Shown here one piece after another: positions 23,922 through 31,011 of a stretch of 34,320 nt of DNA. The DNA comes from Mycobacterium sp. (GTDB lineage: Bacteria > Actinomycetota > Actinomycetes > Mycobacteriales > Mycobacteriaceae), in contig JAOPVI010000183.1 in assembly GCA_025966225.1 (NCBI GenBank), forward strand, positions 1-34,320, written 5' to 3'. Within the stretch, counting starts at the first letter, position 1, and each line of letters opens with the position of its first letter. Position numbers and translations under genes: made by a program. Below the pieces are notes generated by a model that worked only from the letters and a program-made list of their open reading frames with translations, did no database searches and had not been told where the DNA came from.

Positions 23922-24186
23922 GTCACACCTTTCCCAGGAGGACGTCGCGTGGACGTCATCAGTTGCTGATGTGACGATAGTGATCTGTGGGACTGTTGTG
24001 ATCAGTGATCTGTCGATAGGTATGCATTCGTGACCGTGTCGCAACACAGGACTGAGAGGTAGCTGTGCGCGACGACCCTTGCCGCTGCCGTTTGCCCGCC
24101 GTGAACGTCAAGAGCCGTTGCCACCAGTATTTGTGGTGGTACTTTCCGTTGACCGGTCGCCGAATGACGGCCTAGGAAGGAACGCC
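23922..24186. promoter_or_regulatory. Divergent intergenic region with a repeated AGTGATCTGT motif
   Basis: This 265-bp region lies between DUF4185 (leftward) and the small secreted protein (rightward). AGTGATCTGT occurs at 23979-23988 and again at 24004-24013, 25 bp apart, with a TGATCA palindrome at 23999-24004. It may bind a regulator controlling one or both genes; no such protein is identified. Confidence 0.4.
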
Positions 24187-24498
24187 ATGCCAGTGAGTAC
24201 TTCAGGGGTGGCGTTGCTCTTCGCCGCCATGGCCGCCGCGCTGGCGATCGCCGCTGCACCGGTTGCCGGCGCAGACCCGCCTTGCGACCCCGCGGTCGTG
24301 GCCTGCGACACGCCTGGAAACGTCGATTCGCCTGGGAACGTCGAGATCAACGACTCCCCGCCGCCCGTCTCTGCAGCAGACGAGCAGTATCCCTTCGACA
24401 ACGATTGGTACTTCAACCCCGCCGGCGGTGGGACGGCGCTGCAGCCGAATCACCCCAGCGGTGGCGGTGGTGGTGGCGGCGGTGGCGGACACCGCTAA
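24187..24498 (+). CDS. Small secreted protein with Gly-rich tail
   Basis: A 103-residue exported protein. The ATG at 24187 follows AGGAAGG by about 6 bases. The signal peptide covers residues 1-29 ('VALLFAAMAAALAIAA', end 'AGADPP'). The mature part has one Cys pair ('CDPAVVACDTPG'), a 'DTPGNVDSPGNVEIND' stretch, aromatic 'YPFDNDWYFNPAGGG', and a terminal run of ten Gly followed by His-Arg. No domain is known. It precedes the hemophore-like gene by 40 bp in the same direction, so they are probably co-transcribed and may work together at the cell surface. Confidence 0.75.
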   Translation: MPVSTSGVALLFAAMAAALAIAAAPVAGADPPCDPAVVACDTPGNVDSPGNVEINDSPPPVSAADEQYPFDNDWYFNPAGGGTALQPNHPSGGGGGGGGGGHR

Positions 24499-24538
24499 CT
24501 CATTTCGGTTCGCCGTCAACACCTTAGGAGACTTGCCC

Positions 24539-24895
24539 ATGATGCTTTCCACCTCCAATGCGCGTCGCGCGGTCGCCGCCATCGGCACCGGCGCGATCCT
24601 CACCGCGACGTTCCTAGGCGCGGTCCCGTCCGCGCTGGCCGATCCGCCACCGCCACCGGCGCCCGGTTGCTCGGCGGGTGACTTCGAGCAGATCACCTCC
24701 GAGGTCTCGGCGGCGACCTCGGTCTACTTCTTCAGCCATCCCGACGTAAACGCATTCTTCTCCACGCTCAAGGGCCGGCCGAAGGATCAGACCAAGGGTG
24801 AGGTGCAGGCCTACTTGAACGGCAACCCGCAGGCGAAGTCAGACTTGGCTGGAATTCGGCAACCGTTGCACGACTTCAAGGCTCGCTGCCAGTAG
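24539..24895 (+). CDS. Hemophore-related heme-binding secreted protein
   Basis: A 118-residue exported protein of the mycobacterial hemophore-like family (Rv0203-related). It has a signal peptide ending 'SALADPP', then 'CSAGDFEQITSEVSAAT' and 'FFSHPDVNAFFSTL', and finally 'KSDLAGIRQPLHDFKARCQ'. Two cysteines (43 and 117) frame the helical domain and are likely disulfide-bonded. In relatives, heme is held between helices and passed to membrane transporters such as MmpL3/11 for iron acquisition; here that is inferred. The start is ATG 24539, with a second ATG at 24542; AGGAG is 8 bases before. It converges on the phosphatase gene with a 20-bp overlap of the 3' ends. Confidence 0.82.
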   Translation: MMLSTSNARRAVAAIGTGAILTATFLGAVPSALADPPPPPAPGCSAGDFEQITSEVSAATSVYFFSHPDVNAFFSTLKGRPKDQTKGEVQAYLNGNPQAKSDLAGIRQPLHDFKARCQ

Positions 24896-26075
24896 CCCGA
24901 ATTGGTGCCGGCACGCCCAGTGCCATGACGGCGACGTCGTCCTCGAGGCCGCTTCCGAAGCTGCCGAGTAGTGCCCTTATTTCTTCGACGATCGCGGCGG
25001 CTGTTGCCGGGCCGTGGGTTGCCGCGAATTCGAGCAATGCATCGTGGTCGTCGTAACGGGCCGAACCCGCACCGATCCGCGCCTCGGTCAGGCCGTCGGT
25101 GTACATCACCAGTACGTCGCCGGCCGCCAGATGGATTCGGGCGGAGGTGAATTGGGGTTCGGGCAGAATCCCAACGGCGTGACCGCCCGCGGTGTCCGCG
25201 TAGCGGGCTCGCCCGTCGGCTCCGATCAGCAGCGCAGGTGGGTGCCCGCCCGTCGCCAATTCGACGTCGAATCCGCCATCGCGAGTGGCCACCAAAATGC
25301 CGAAGACGACCGTGCAGAACCGGGGGTCGTCGCCGTGAAACTCGTGGCTGAGCACGGTGTCGAGGTTCTTCAGCACCTGTACTGGATCATCGTCGTACAC
25401 CGCGGCGGCACGCAGCGTGTATCGCGTCAGCGAGGTGATCGCGGCGGCCCCGGCACCCTTGCCCGACACATCTCCGAGGAAGAAGCCCCACTTGTTGCGC
25501 GCGAGCGGAAACAGGTCGTAGAAGTCGCCGCCGACGTCATCTGTCGAGGCGGGGTGGTAGAGGGCCGAGGCATCCAGCCCGTCCGGGGGGAACAACTTGG
25601 GCGGGACCAAGGACCGCTGAAGGGTGGTCGCCAGCTCGTTCACGCGGGCGCGCTCGTGATCTGCGCGTTGCCGAGCCTCGAGCAATTCGCGTTCGTAGGA
25701 GCGGCGGTCGCGGGCGTCCTGAACGGTGACGCGCATCAGGACTGGATGCCCGCCATCGTCGGTCTTGACGTTGGCCGTCAGGAACACAGGCAAGCGGGTG
25801 CCGTCGGCCGTGACCAGATCCACGGTGACGCCGGCGAGCTGCCCGTGCATGTGAAGCAGGGGAGCCATGTGGGTTTCGTAGTGAATCCGGCTGCCGACGC
25901 TGAGCAGGACGGTGAATTCGGCGCCGCGCAGGGCGTTGCGTTCGTGGCCCAGCCAGTGCGACAACGTCGCGTTGATGGAGGCGATGCGCCCGTCGGGCCA
26001 GATCGACACATGCCCGCTGGGTGCGTTCTCGTAGAGCTCCTCGAAGTCGTCCGGCGCGCCTGGGCCTGGCGTCAT
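24876..26075 (-). CDS. rsbP: RsbP-like PAS-PP2C serine phosphatase
   Basis: A 399-residue signalling phosphatase, close in length and layout to Bacillus RsbP, which dephosphorylates the anti-anti-sigma factor RsbV during energy stress. A PAS domain at about 8-120 ('FEELYENAPSGHVSIWPDGR', 'LGHERNALRGAEF') is followed by a helical linker at 120-155 with Arg/Glu heptads. The SpoIIE/PP2C phosphatase lies at about 158-388. Metal-site Asp residues are in 'VGGDFYD' (Asp184), 'FLGDVSGKG' (202), 'MYTDGLTEA' (327) and 'LEDDVAVM' (379/380). The ATG at 26075 overlaps the RsbQ stop as ATGA, so a longer upstream frame is only the RsbQ gene. The partner STAS protein is at 27133. The downstream sigma factor is not in this window. 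Confidence 0.88.
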   Translation of the reverse strand: MTPGPGAPDDFEELYENAPSGHVSIWPDGRIASINATLSHWLGHERNALRGAEFTVLLSVGSRIHYETHMAPLLHMHGQLAGVTVDLVTADGTRLPVFLTANVKTDDGGHPVLMRVTVQDARDRRSYERELLEARQRADHERARVNELATTLQRSLVPPKLFPPDGLDASALYHPASTDDVGGDFYDLFPLARNKWGFFLGDVSGKGAGAAAITSLTRYTLRAAAVYDDDPVQVLKNLDTVLSHEFHGDDPRFCTVVFGILVATRDGGFDVELATGGHPPALLIGADGRARYADTAGGHAVGILPEPQFTSARIHLAAGDVLVMYTDGLTEARIGAGSARYDDHDALLEFAATHGPATAAAIVEEIRALLGSFGSGLEDDVAVMALGVPAPIRATGSEP

Positions 26076-26872
26076 ACTCGTTCGGCGAATGCCGCGATCG
26101 CGTTCGCGGTTTGATCCGGGGCGCTGAGCTGCGGGCAGTGCCCGGTGGCATCCAGGGTGACGAGCTCGCTGCCCGCGATGTGCTCGTGCACATAGGCGCC
26201 GACCTCTCGCGGCGCGAGGGTGTCGCGTGCGCATTCGATCACGAGTGTCGGCACCGTCACGCGAGGCAGATCGGCCCGGTTGTCGGAGAAGAAGGTGGTG
26301 CGGGCGAACACGAGCGCCTTGGCCGGGTCGGTTCGGCAGAAGCTGTCCACCAGTTCGTCGTTGAGTTCGGGTCGGTCCGGCGTGCCCATGATGACTGGCG
26401 CCATCGCCTGCGACCATCCCAGATAGTTGCTCTCTACGGAATCGAGAAGTTCGTCGATGTCGGCCCGGGAGAACCCACCGCGGTAGTCGCCGTCGTCGAG
26501 GTAGCTGGGCGAAGGAGTGAGCAGGACCAGTCCCGCGAATCGATCGGGCTCGGCGGTCGTTGCGAGCACGCCCATCATGGCCCCGACCGAATGGCCGACG
26601 AAGATGACGTCCTTCAAGTCCAACTCCTGGATGATGTCGAGCACGTCGGCGGCGTAACCCGACAGCGATGCGTAGCGCGCCGCATCCCATGCCGACGGAT
26701 CCGATGCACCTGCTCCGACGTGGTCGAACAACACGATCCGGAAGCGCGGCGCCAACCGCTCCGCGACCAAACGCCACAAATTCTGATCGCATCCGAAGCC
26801 GTGCGCCAGCATCACGGTCGGACCATCCTGCGCCCCGACGATCGTGATGTTGTTCTTGGTGTACACCTCCAC
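26072..26872 (-). CDS. rsbQ: RsbQ-like alpha/beta hydrolase, activator of RsbP
   Basis: A 266-residue alpha/beta hydrolase that matches Bacillus RsbQ in length and in many stretches: 'HGFGCDQNLWR', 'FDHVGAGASD', 'GYAADVLDI', 'VFVGHSVGA' type nucleophile loop, and 'FFSDNRADLPRVTVPTLV'. The triad is Ser95, Asp217 and His245 (Bacillus 96, 219, 247). RsbQ activates RsbP, probably by passing a small hydrophobic ligand or product to its PAS domain; plant KAI2/D14 receptors belong to the same group. The start GTG at 26872 gives the family length; a much longer frame is unlikely. The stop overlaps the RsbP start, so the two are coupled. Confidence 0.9.
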   Translation of the reverse strand: MEVYTKNNITIVGAQDGPTVMLAHGFGCDQNLWRLVAERLAPRFRIVLFDHVGAGASDPSAWDAARYASLSGYAADVLDIIQELDLKDVIFVGHSVGAMMGVLATTAEPDRFAGLVLLTPSPSYLDDGDYRGGFSRADIDELLDSVESNYLGWSQAMAPVIMGTPDRPELNDELVDSFCRTDPAKALVFARTTFFSDNRADLPRVTVPTLVIECARDTLAPREVGAYVHEHIAGSELVTLDATGHCPQLSAPDQTANAIAAFAERV

Positions 26873-26914
26873 GTGCCGATTGTCGCACTTTCCCCTCGAC
26901 AGCAGCCCGGGCGT

Positions 26915-26941
26915 TTGGTTACTGACGAATGCGTCAACCAA
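26915..26941. repeat. Interrupted inverted repeat in the rsbQ/STAS divergent region
   Basis: TTGGTT (26915-26920) and GACG (26924-26927) pair with CGTC (26932-26935) and AACCAA (26936-26941), with a 3-base bulge and a 4-base loop. It is 43 bp upstream of rsbQ and inside the 260-bp region shared with the STAS gene, so it may be an operator. Nothing else is clear in 26873-27132. Confidence 0.45.
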
Positions 26942-27132
26942 TTGGCCCCTCCGCCGACCACATCCAGGGCGTTCGGCTACGGTGGTCCGGGTCGGCGCGG
27001 GTCGGAGTGTCAAACGAGGGATCGCCGTGACGTCCCTGCTGATGTCGCGGAGTCGATTGAGTTGAGCCACAGCTCTGTCTTTTGGACCGCGGCCCGCGGT
27101 GGGCACTTGCGTGTGGGGAGTGAGGTAGTGAC

Positions 27133-27525
27133 ATGGTTGAGCCCAGGATGGATACGGACGACAACGACGGTCAGTCGTCGAGGCAACGGGCATTCGATGT
27201 CGGGCAGTCGCGGGTGGCGGGCGCAGTGGTGCTGTCCGTCCAGGGTGACGTCGACGCGCTCACGGCGCCGCGCTTGGCCGAGGCGATTCTCGGTGCCCTA
27301 TCCGAACAGTCGTCGGCCGTGGTCGTGGATCTCTCCGACGTGGAGTTCCTGGCGTCTGCAGGCATGACCGCGCTCATCACCGCCCACGAACGGATCGCTC
27401 CAGGTGCGCGGTTCCTCGTGGTCGCCGATGGGCCGGGTACCAGTCGGCCACTGAAGCTGATGGGACTCGATAGCTTGCTTGCGATATACCCGACTCTCGA
27501 CGAGGCCATCAGCGCCTGTTCCTGA
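27133..27525 (+). CDS. STAS-domain anti-anti-sigma factor (RsbV/SpoIIAA-like)
   Basis: A 130-residue STAS protein that, in the family, binds an anti-sigma kinase when unphosphorylated and so frees a sigma factor. The domain covers about 22-128: 'AVVLSVQGDVDALTAPRL', 'AVVVDLSDVEFLASAGMTAL'. Ser75 in 'FLASAGM' aligns with the phosphorylated serine of SpoIIAA (there 'DSSG', here 'ASAG'). The N-terminal 20 residues are polar and probably disordered. ATG 27133 has GAGGT 7 bases upstream. It is divergent from rsbQ-rsbP, whose phosphatase is a likely partner. Its 3' end overlaps the convergent PadR gene by 17 bp. Confidence 0.87.
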   Translation: MVEPRMDTDDNDGQSSRQRAFDVGQSRVAGAVVLSVQGDVDALTAPRLAEAILGALSEQSSAVVVDLSDVEFLASAGMTALITAHERIAPGARFLVVADGPGTSRPLKLMGLDSLLAIYPTLDEAISACS

Positions 27526-28171
27526 CCGGTTGGCCCCGAGCGTGGCGCAACTGGCCCTTCGGCCGGTCGACCCGCCGGATCGGGTCCTCGGTGGTGCCGA
27601 CGGCGAGCTCGTCGCGAAGCTGTTGAATATTCGAGAGTTCGCCGTACAGCGCGCGAATCGAATAGTTCAGCACCGCAAGCGATGAACGCAGCTTGGGGTC
27701 ATCGCTGATCCCCAACTCCCGGGTGCGCTGCCTACTCCACAGGGCTTCGTCGAGCCGCCGCCGCGTCGCGACCAGGTGATGGTCGAGCGTCTCGATCACG
27801 CGCTCCGGCTCACTGTCCCGGGCGAGCCACGTCTTGAGGATGACCGAATGCTTGAGGATCACCTGGTCGGTGACGGGCAGCGCATCGACCCAGCGGCGCA
27901 ATGCCGCCAGGCCGCTCTCGGTGGCCTGGTAGAGCGTGGTGGTCCGCTTGCCCGCGCGAACCTCCTCGTCGGTGACCATGTCTCGGTCCACCAGCCGGAG
28001 CAGTTCGCGCCGGACGTGGCTGACCGACGGTGACCAGTAGAAGTGGCCGACCGAGAATTCGGCGCGGGTCTTGACCTCACCGGCCGTCAACTGCTCGTCG
28101 TTGGTCGCCAGGATGCCCAGCACCAGATAGGCCGTCGTCGGCAGGTCACCGCCCACTGCCCGCGGGCTCAC
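27509..28171 (-). CDS. PadR-family transcriptional regulator
   Basis: A 220-residue regulator. The N-terminal winged helix includes 'TTAYLVLGILA', 'GHFYWSPSVSHVRRELLRLVD', and the wing 'AGKRTTTLYQATESG'. A C-terminal helical region at about 95-185 ('VILKTWLARDSEPERVIETL', 'RRRLDEALW') is typical of the Vir-type PadR dimer domain. Such proteins repress adjacent catabolic genes until a substrate or CoA ester binds. The GTG at 28171 overlaps the DUF35 stop as GTGA, so it is the last gene of the leftward CoA-linked operon and a good candidate for its regulator. The longer frame to 28429 lies inside the DUF35 gene. Confidence 0.85.
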   Translation of the reverse strand: MSPRAVGGDLPTTAYLVLGILATNDEQLTAGEVKTRAEFSVGHFYWSPSVSHVRRELLRLVDRDMVTDEEVRAGKRTTTLYQATESGLAALRRWVDALPVTDQVILKHSVILKTWLARDSEPERVIETLDHHLVATRRRLDEALWSRQRTRELGISDDPKLRSSLAVLNYSIRALYGELSNIQQLRDELAVGTTEDPIRRVDRPKGQLRHARGQPVRNRR

Positions 28172-28599
28172 GGTACCGGCCGGAAGTAGGGGAGCCAGAG
28201 CTCGTCGCTCACCTCGCGGAAGTCGACCTGCACCGAAAGTCCCACCCGCAACTCGTCGATGTTGGCCCCGATGATGTTCGTCAGCATCTGATAACCGTCG
28301 TCCAGCGTGACGATGGCTGGGGCGTAAGGAGTTTCGAACACCGGCGTGGCGGCCCGGTACACCACCGTCCAGCTGTACACGACGCCACGGCCGACGCTGG
28401 CTTCCCAACCGACGTCGAAGGACAGGCATTGCCTGCAGTGCTCGGCGGGCGGGAAGTCAGCGGCCGAACACGTGGCGCAGCGCTGGAAGAGCAACGTCTG
28501 TTCGGCGCAGCCTTGCCAGAACGGCGCCGTCAACGGGCCAGGGGTGGCGTGTGGAACCGCTGCGTGCTGGGCGGTCAGGTGAAGTCCGTTGTCGGTCAT
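28168..28599 (-). CDS. DUF35 zinc-ribbon/OB-fold protein, partner of the thiolase-like enzyme
   Basis: A 143-residue protein with a rubredoxin-like zinc ribbon, 'CATC' (41-44) and 'CRQC' (55-58), followed by an OB fold ('GVVYSWTVVYRA', 'YAPAIVTLDDGYQML'). DUF35 proteins bind CoA esters and form complexes with thiolase-superfamily enzymes, as with ChsH2 and Ltp2 in steroid side-chain cleavage or in archaeal acetoacetyl-CoA synthesis. The ATG at 28599 overlaps the thiolase stop as ATGA, which fits 1:1 production of the two subunits. The substrate is unknown. Confidence 0.9.
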   Translation of the reverse strand: MTDNGLHLTAQHAAVPHATPGPLTAPFWQGCAEQTLLFQRCATCSAADFPPAEHCRQCLSFDVGWEASVGRGVVYSWTVVYRAATPVFETPYAPAIVTLDDGYQMLTNIIGANIDELRVGLSVQVDFREVSDELWLPYFRPVP

Positions 28600-29756
28600 C
28601 GGGGTTCGGCTCCCAGCAGTAGGACGGTCGTGAACAACGCGCCAGCGCCTCCGTTACTGCACAGGGCGACACCGGCATTGGGCACCTGGAGGGCACCAGC
28701 CTGGCCGCGAAGTTGTTGCACACCGCGGATGGCACGCTGCATCATCTGCGGATTGGTGCCTGCGTGGCTGAACGACATGGTGCCGCCGTCGGTCGTGACG
28801 GGATGGCTGCCCGTGACCGCGATGTGGCCGTCCTCGACGAACGGGCCGCCCTCCCCGTCGGGGCAGAACCGAAACGCCTCCAACTGGCGAATGATCTCGA
28901 ACGAGAACGGGTCGTACAACTCCAACACGTCGACGTCGTCCCGATTGAGTCCGGCGTGCGTGAAGGCCTTGTCGGCGGCATGCCTGCCCACCAGCCCGTT
29001 CGGGTGGAGGCCGCGCCTGCCGGTCAAGTCCCAGGCCGGGGGGTGTTGATACGACGGACCGTTGAAGTCAGCGCCACTGCCGAGCACGAACACCGGTTGG
29101 CGAGCCGCATCATCTATCCGGTCCACGTTGGCGACCACCAGCGCGCATCCACCCTCTGACGTCGTCGCGCAGTCGAGTAGGTGGAACGGGTCGGCGATCA
29201 TGCGCGATGCGGTGATGTCGTCCGGTGTGAAGGGCCCTCGGCCCGCGTACACGGCCTCTGGATTGGCGGAACCGTTGTTGCGGATGGTGGCGGCGACGAT
29301 CGAAAGGTGTTCGCGCGTCGTGCCGTAAACCGCCATGTGGCGACGCGCGATCAACGCGAACTCGGCGGTGGTGAACATGCCCCACGGTGCGACGAACTCG
29401 TTCTCCGGACGGGTCCACGGTGCGGTCGCGGCGTGGTCGCGGTACTCCTGGGCCTGCGCGGCGACCAGCACCACCACTTCGGCCAGTCCGTGCTCGATGG
29501 CGGCGACGGCTTCGGTGATCATCCCGACGCCGAAGGTGGAGCCCTGCCACGCCGGGCCGAGCCGCAGGTCGTAGCCCAACGACGCCGTCTGTTCCGACGT
29601 GATCCCGTCGACGTCGTCGAGGGTCAGTCCGGCGTCGTCCAGGGCACCGAGCACGGCCTCGACGACGAGCCGTCGGGTGGTCTCGCCCTCGAGGCTGCGG
29701 CCCTGTTTGGTGTTGTAGACGCCGGCGATGGCGGCCTTGCGGCCCGTGGCAGGCAC
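28596..29756 (-). CDS. Thiolase-superfamily (lipid-transfer/SCP-x-like) enzyme lacking the acylating Cys
   Basis: A 386-residue thiolase-fold protein. Typical parts are 'VVEAVLGALDDAGLTLDDVD', 'AVAAIEHGLAEVVVLVAA', 'ADKAFTHAGLNRDDVDVLEL', 'FSHAGTNPQMMQ' and the C-terminal 'LCSNGGAGALF'. Where thiolases have the N-terminal acylated cysteine, this protein reads 'QGSTFGVGM' (71-79) with no Cys; the second Cys of 'CSNGG' is kept. Relatives without the first Cys, such as Ltp2, work as aldolases with a DUF35 partner, which is encoded immediately downstream. A retro-aldol C-C cleavage of a CoA ester is therefore more likely than ordinary thiolysis. The GTG at 29756 has TTGGAG 5 bases before it. The 26-bp gap to the preceding gene fits an operon. 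Confidence 0.85.
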   Translation of the reverse strand: MPATGRKAAIAGVYNTKQGRSLEGETTRRLVVEAVLGALDDAGLTLDDVDGITSEQTASLGYDLRLGPAWQGSTFGVGMITEAVAAIEHGLAEVVVLVAAQAQEYRDHAATAPWTRPENEFVAPWGMFTTAEFALIARRHMAVYGTTREHLSIVAATIRNNGSANPEAVYAGRGPFTPDDITASRMIADPFHLLDCATTSEGGCALVVANVDRIDDAARQPVFVLGSGADFNGPSYQHPPAWDLTGRRGLHPNGLVGRHAADKAFTHAGLNRDDVDVLELYDPFSFEIIRQLEAFRFCPDGEGGPFVEDGHIAVTGSHPVTTDGGTMSFSHAGTNPQMMQRAIRGVQQLRGQAGALQVPNAGVALCSNGGAGALFTTVLLLGAEPR

Positions 29757-29782
29757 ATTGACTCCAATGCTTGGTTGGCGGA

Positions 29783-30112
29783 CTAGTTCTCGTCTGCGAC
29801 GATTCCGAGGTACGTGCCGTAGACCCTTGCGTCTCGACCGTCGCGGGACACGCTGCCGAGGTATTGGCTTCGCGGTGGTCCCGTTTCGTCGTCCGAGGTG
29901 AGGATGTCGAATCGGACGTCCACCGGCCGGGACGTCGCGGGGTCGGTGATCTCGACGACGACTGCCACCGCGCGCTCGGTGGGATCCCAGTCCACGGCGG
30001 TGATGCGGTGGCGGGAGGTCAGTTCGAGCACCGTCGAATCGTGCCTCAGCAGGAACCGGATCGGCGCGCACAATTCGCCTGCCCTCGGCGGGACGCACAA
30101 GGTGATCGCCAC
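29783..30112 (-). CDS. Small protein of unknown function in the CoA-linked operon
   Basis: A 109-residue protein starting with GTG 2 bp after the hydrolase stop and ending 26 bp before the thiolase, so it is firmly inside the operon. It contains alternating hydrophobic strands ('AVAVVVEITDPATSRPVDVRFD', in two pieces) and a closing 'YGTYLGIVADEN', suggesting a small all-beta domain. No family, signal peptide, membrane helix or catalytic motif is recognised. It might be a binding or accessory subunit for the pathway. Confidence 0.7.
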   Translation of the reverse strand: MAITLCVPPRAGELCAPIRFLLRHDSTVLELTSRHRITAVDWDPTERAVAVVVEITDPATSRPVDVRFDILTSDDETGPPRSQYLGSVSRDGRDARVYGTYLGIVADEN

Positions 30113-30114
30113 AG

Positions 30115-31011
30115 TCAGAATCCCGCTCCGGCGAGGAATTCGCCGACGGCCGTGGCCAATCCGCGCGGATTGCTCGACTGGATCGTATGCCCGGCGTCGT
30201 CGATCCGCCGCCAGTCGGCCCCAGTGATCAGGCCGGCGAATTCCGCGGCGGCATCGTCGGACAGCACCTTGCTGCGCTGTCCGCGCAGGATCGTGGTCGG
30301 ACAGGCGATGCGGTGGGCCAACTTCCGAATGTCATCGCCGACGGGCAATCGGCTACCGCCCGGGTGGAACTGGGAGTCGTCGTACTTGAAGACCAGTCGC
30401 CCGTCGTCGCGCCAGCGCAGGTTGGCCGCCAGGCTGTCTCCTTCGACCTCCTCCAGCGCGGCGAACGACGGCTGGGACGTGATGAAGTCATTGATCGACG
30501 CGGTCGCCGGATTGGTGAGTTCTGGGCCGACGTCGACGATCACCAGGCCGGCGAGTTCGGGTGGGCGACGAGCAGCCCACGCGATCGCACCGATCCCGCC
30601 CATCGAATGGCCAACCACCACAACTCGTTTGAGGCCGAGTTGCGCGACGGTCGCCGAGAGATCGTCGGCCGTCTCTTCCGCTCCATAGCGGCCTGGCGCC
30701 CATTCGCTATCCCCGTGTCCGCGAAGGTCGAGGGCGATGCAACGGCCACGGTCGCGCAACAGATTCCCCACGACGTCGAACGTGTGGGCGTGCAGTCCGC
30801 CACCGTGCAGCAAGATCAACGCGGGATCGACTGTGGTACCAGGCCATTCGAGATAGTGAACGTCGAGGTCTGCGCTGCAGATGATGCCCTCGGCGGGCAG
30901 GACGAGGCCCGTCGGATCGACGCCGTGCCTTTTTGCTGTCGCCACCAGCCTCGCGTAGCGGGTGGCGTAGGACTCTGCACGCAGCGTGCGCGCCGAGGGG
31001 CGGCCCGTCAT
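30115..31011 (-). CDS. Alpha/beta hydrolase of the CoA-linked operon
   Basis: A 298-residue serine hydrolase. The core has 'ALILLHGGGLHAHTF' with the oxyanion HGGG, 'CIALDLRGHGDS', the nucleophile elbow 'VVGHSMGG' with Ser136, and 'IDDAGHTIQ' with the catalytic His275; the Asp lies between them. The N-terminal 45 residues are an extra segment before the fold. It probably cleaves an ester, thioester or C-C bond of a pathway intermediate. The ATG at 31011 overlaps the CoA-transferase stop (ATGA), and the stop is 2 bp from the next gene, so all are co-transcribed. The exact substrate is unknown. Confidence 0.88.
   Translation of the reverse strand: MTGRPSARTLRAESYATRYARLVATAKRHGVDPTGLVLPAEGIICSADLDVHYLEWPGTTVDPALILLHGGGLHAHTFDVVGNLLRDRGRCIALDLRGHGDSEWAPGRYGAEETADDLSATVAQLGLKRVVVVGHSMGGIGAIAWAARRPPELAGLVIVDVGPELTNPATASINDFITSQPSFAALEEVEGDSLAANLRWRDDGRLVFKYDDSQFHPGGSRLPVGDDIRKLAHRIACPTTILRGQRSKVLSDDAAAEFAGLITGADWRRIDDAGHTIQSSNPRGLATAVGEFLAGAGF

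Noticed and set aside
22326..23969. Long plus-strand open frame opposite the aldolase and DUF4185 genes
   Set aside because: Its composition is Arg/Gly/Val-rich without family motifs, and both minus-strand genes are well supported.
26076..26888. N-terminal extension of the phosphatase
   Set aside because: The extension is Arg-rich shadow sequence over rsbQ; the ATG at 26075 overlapping the rsbQ stop is the natural start.
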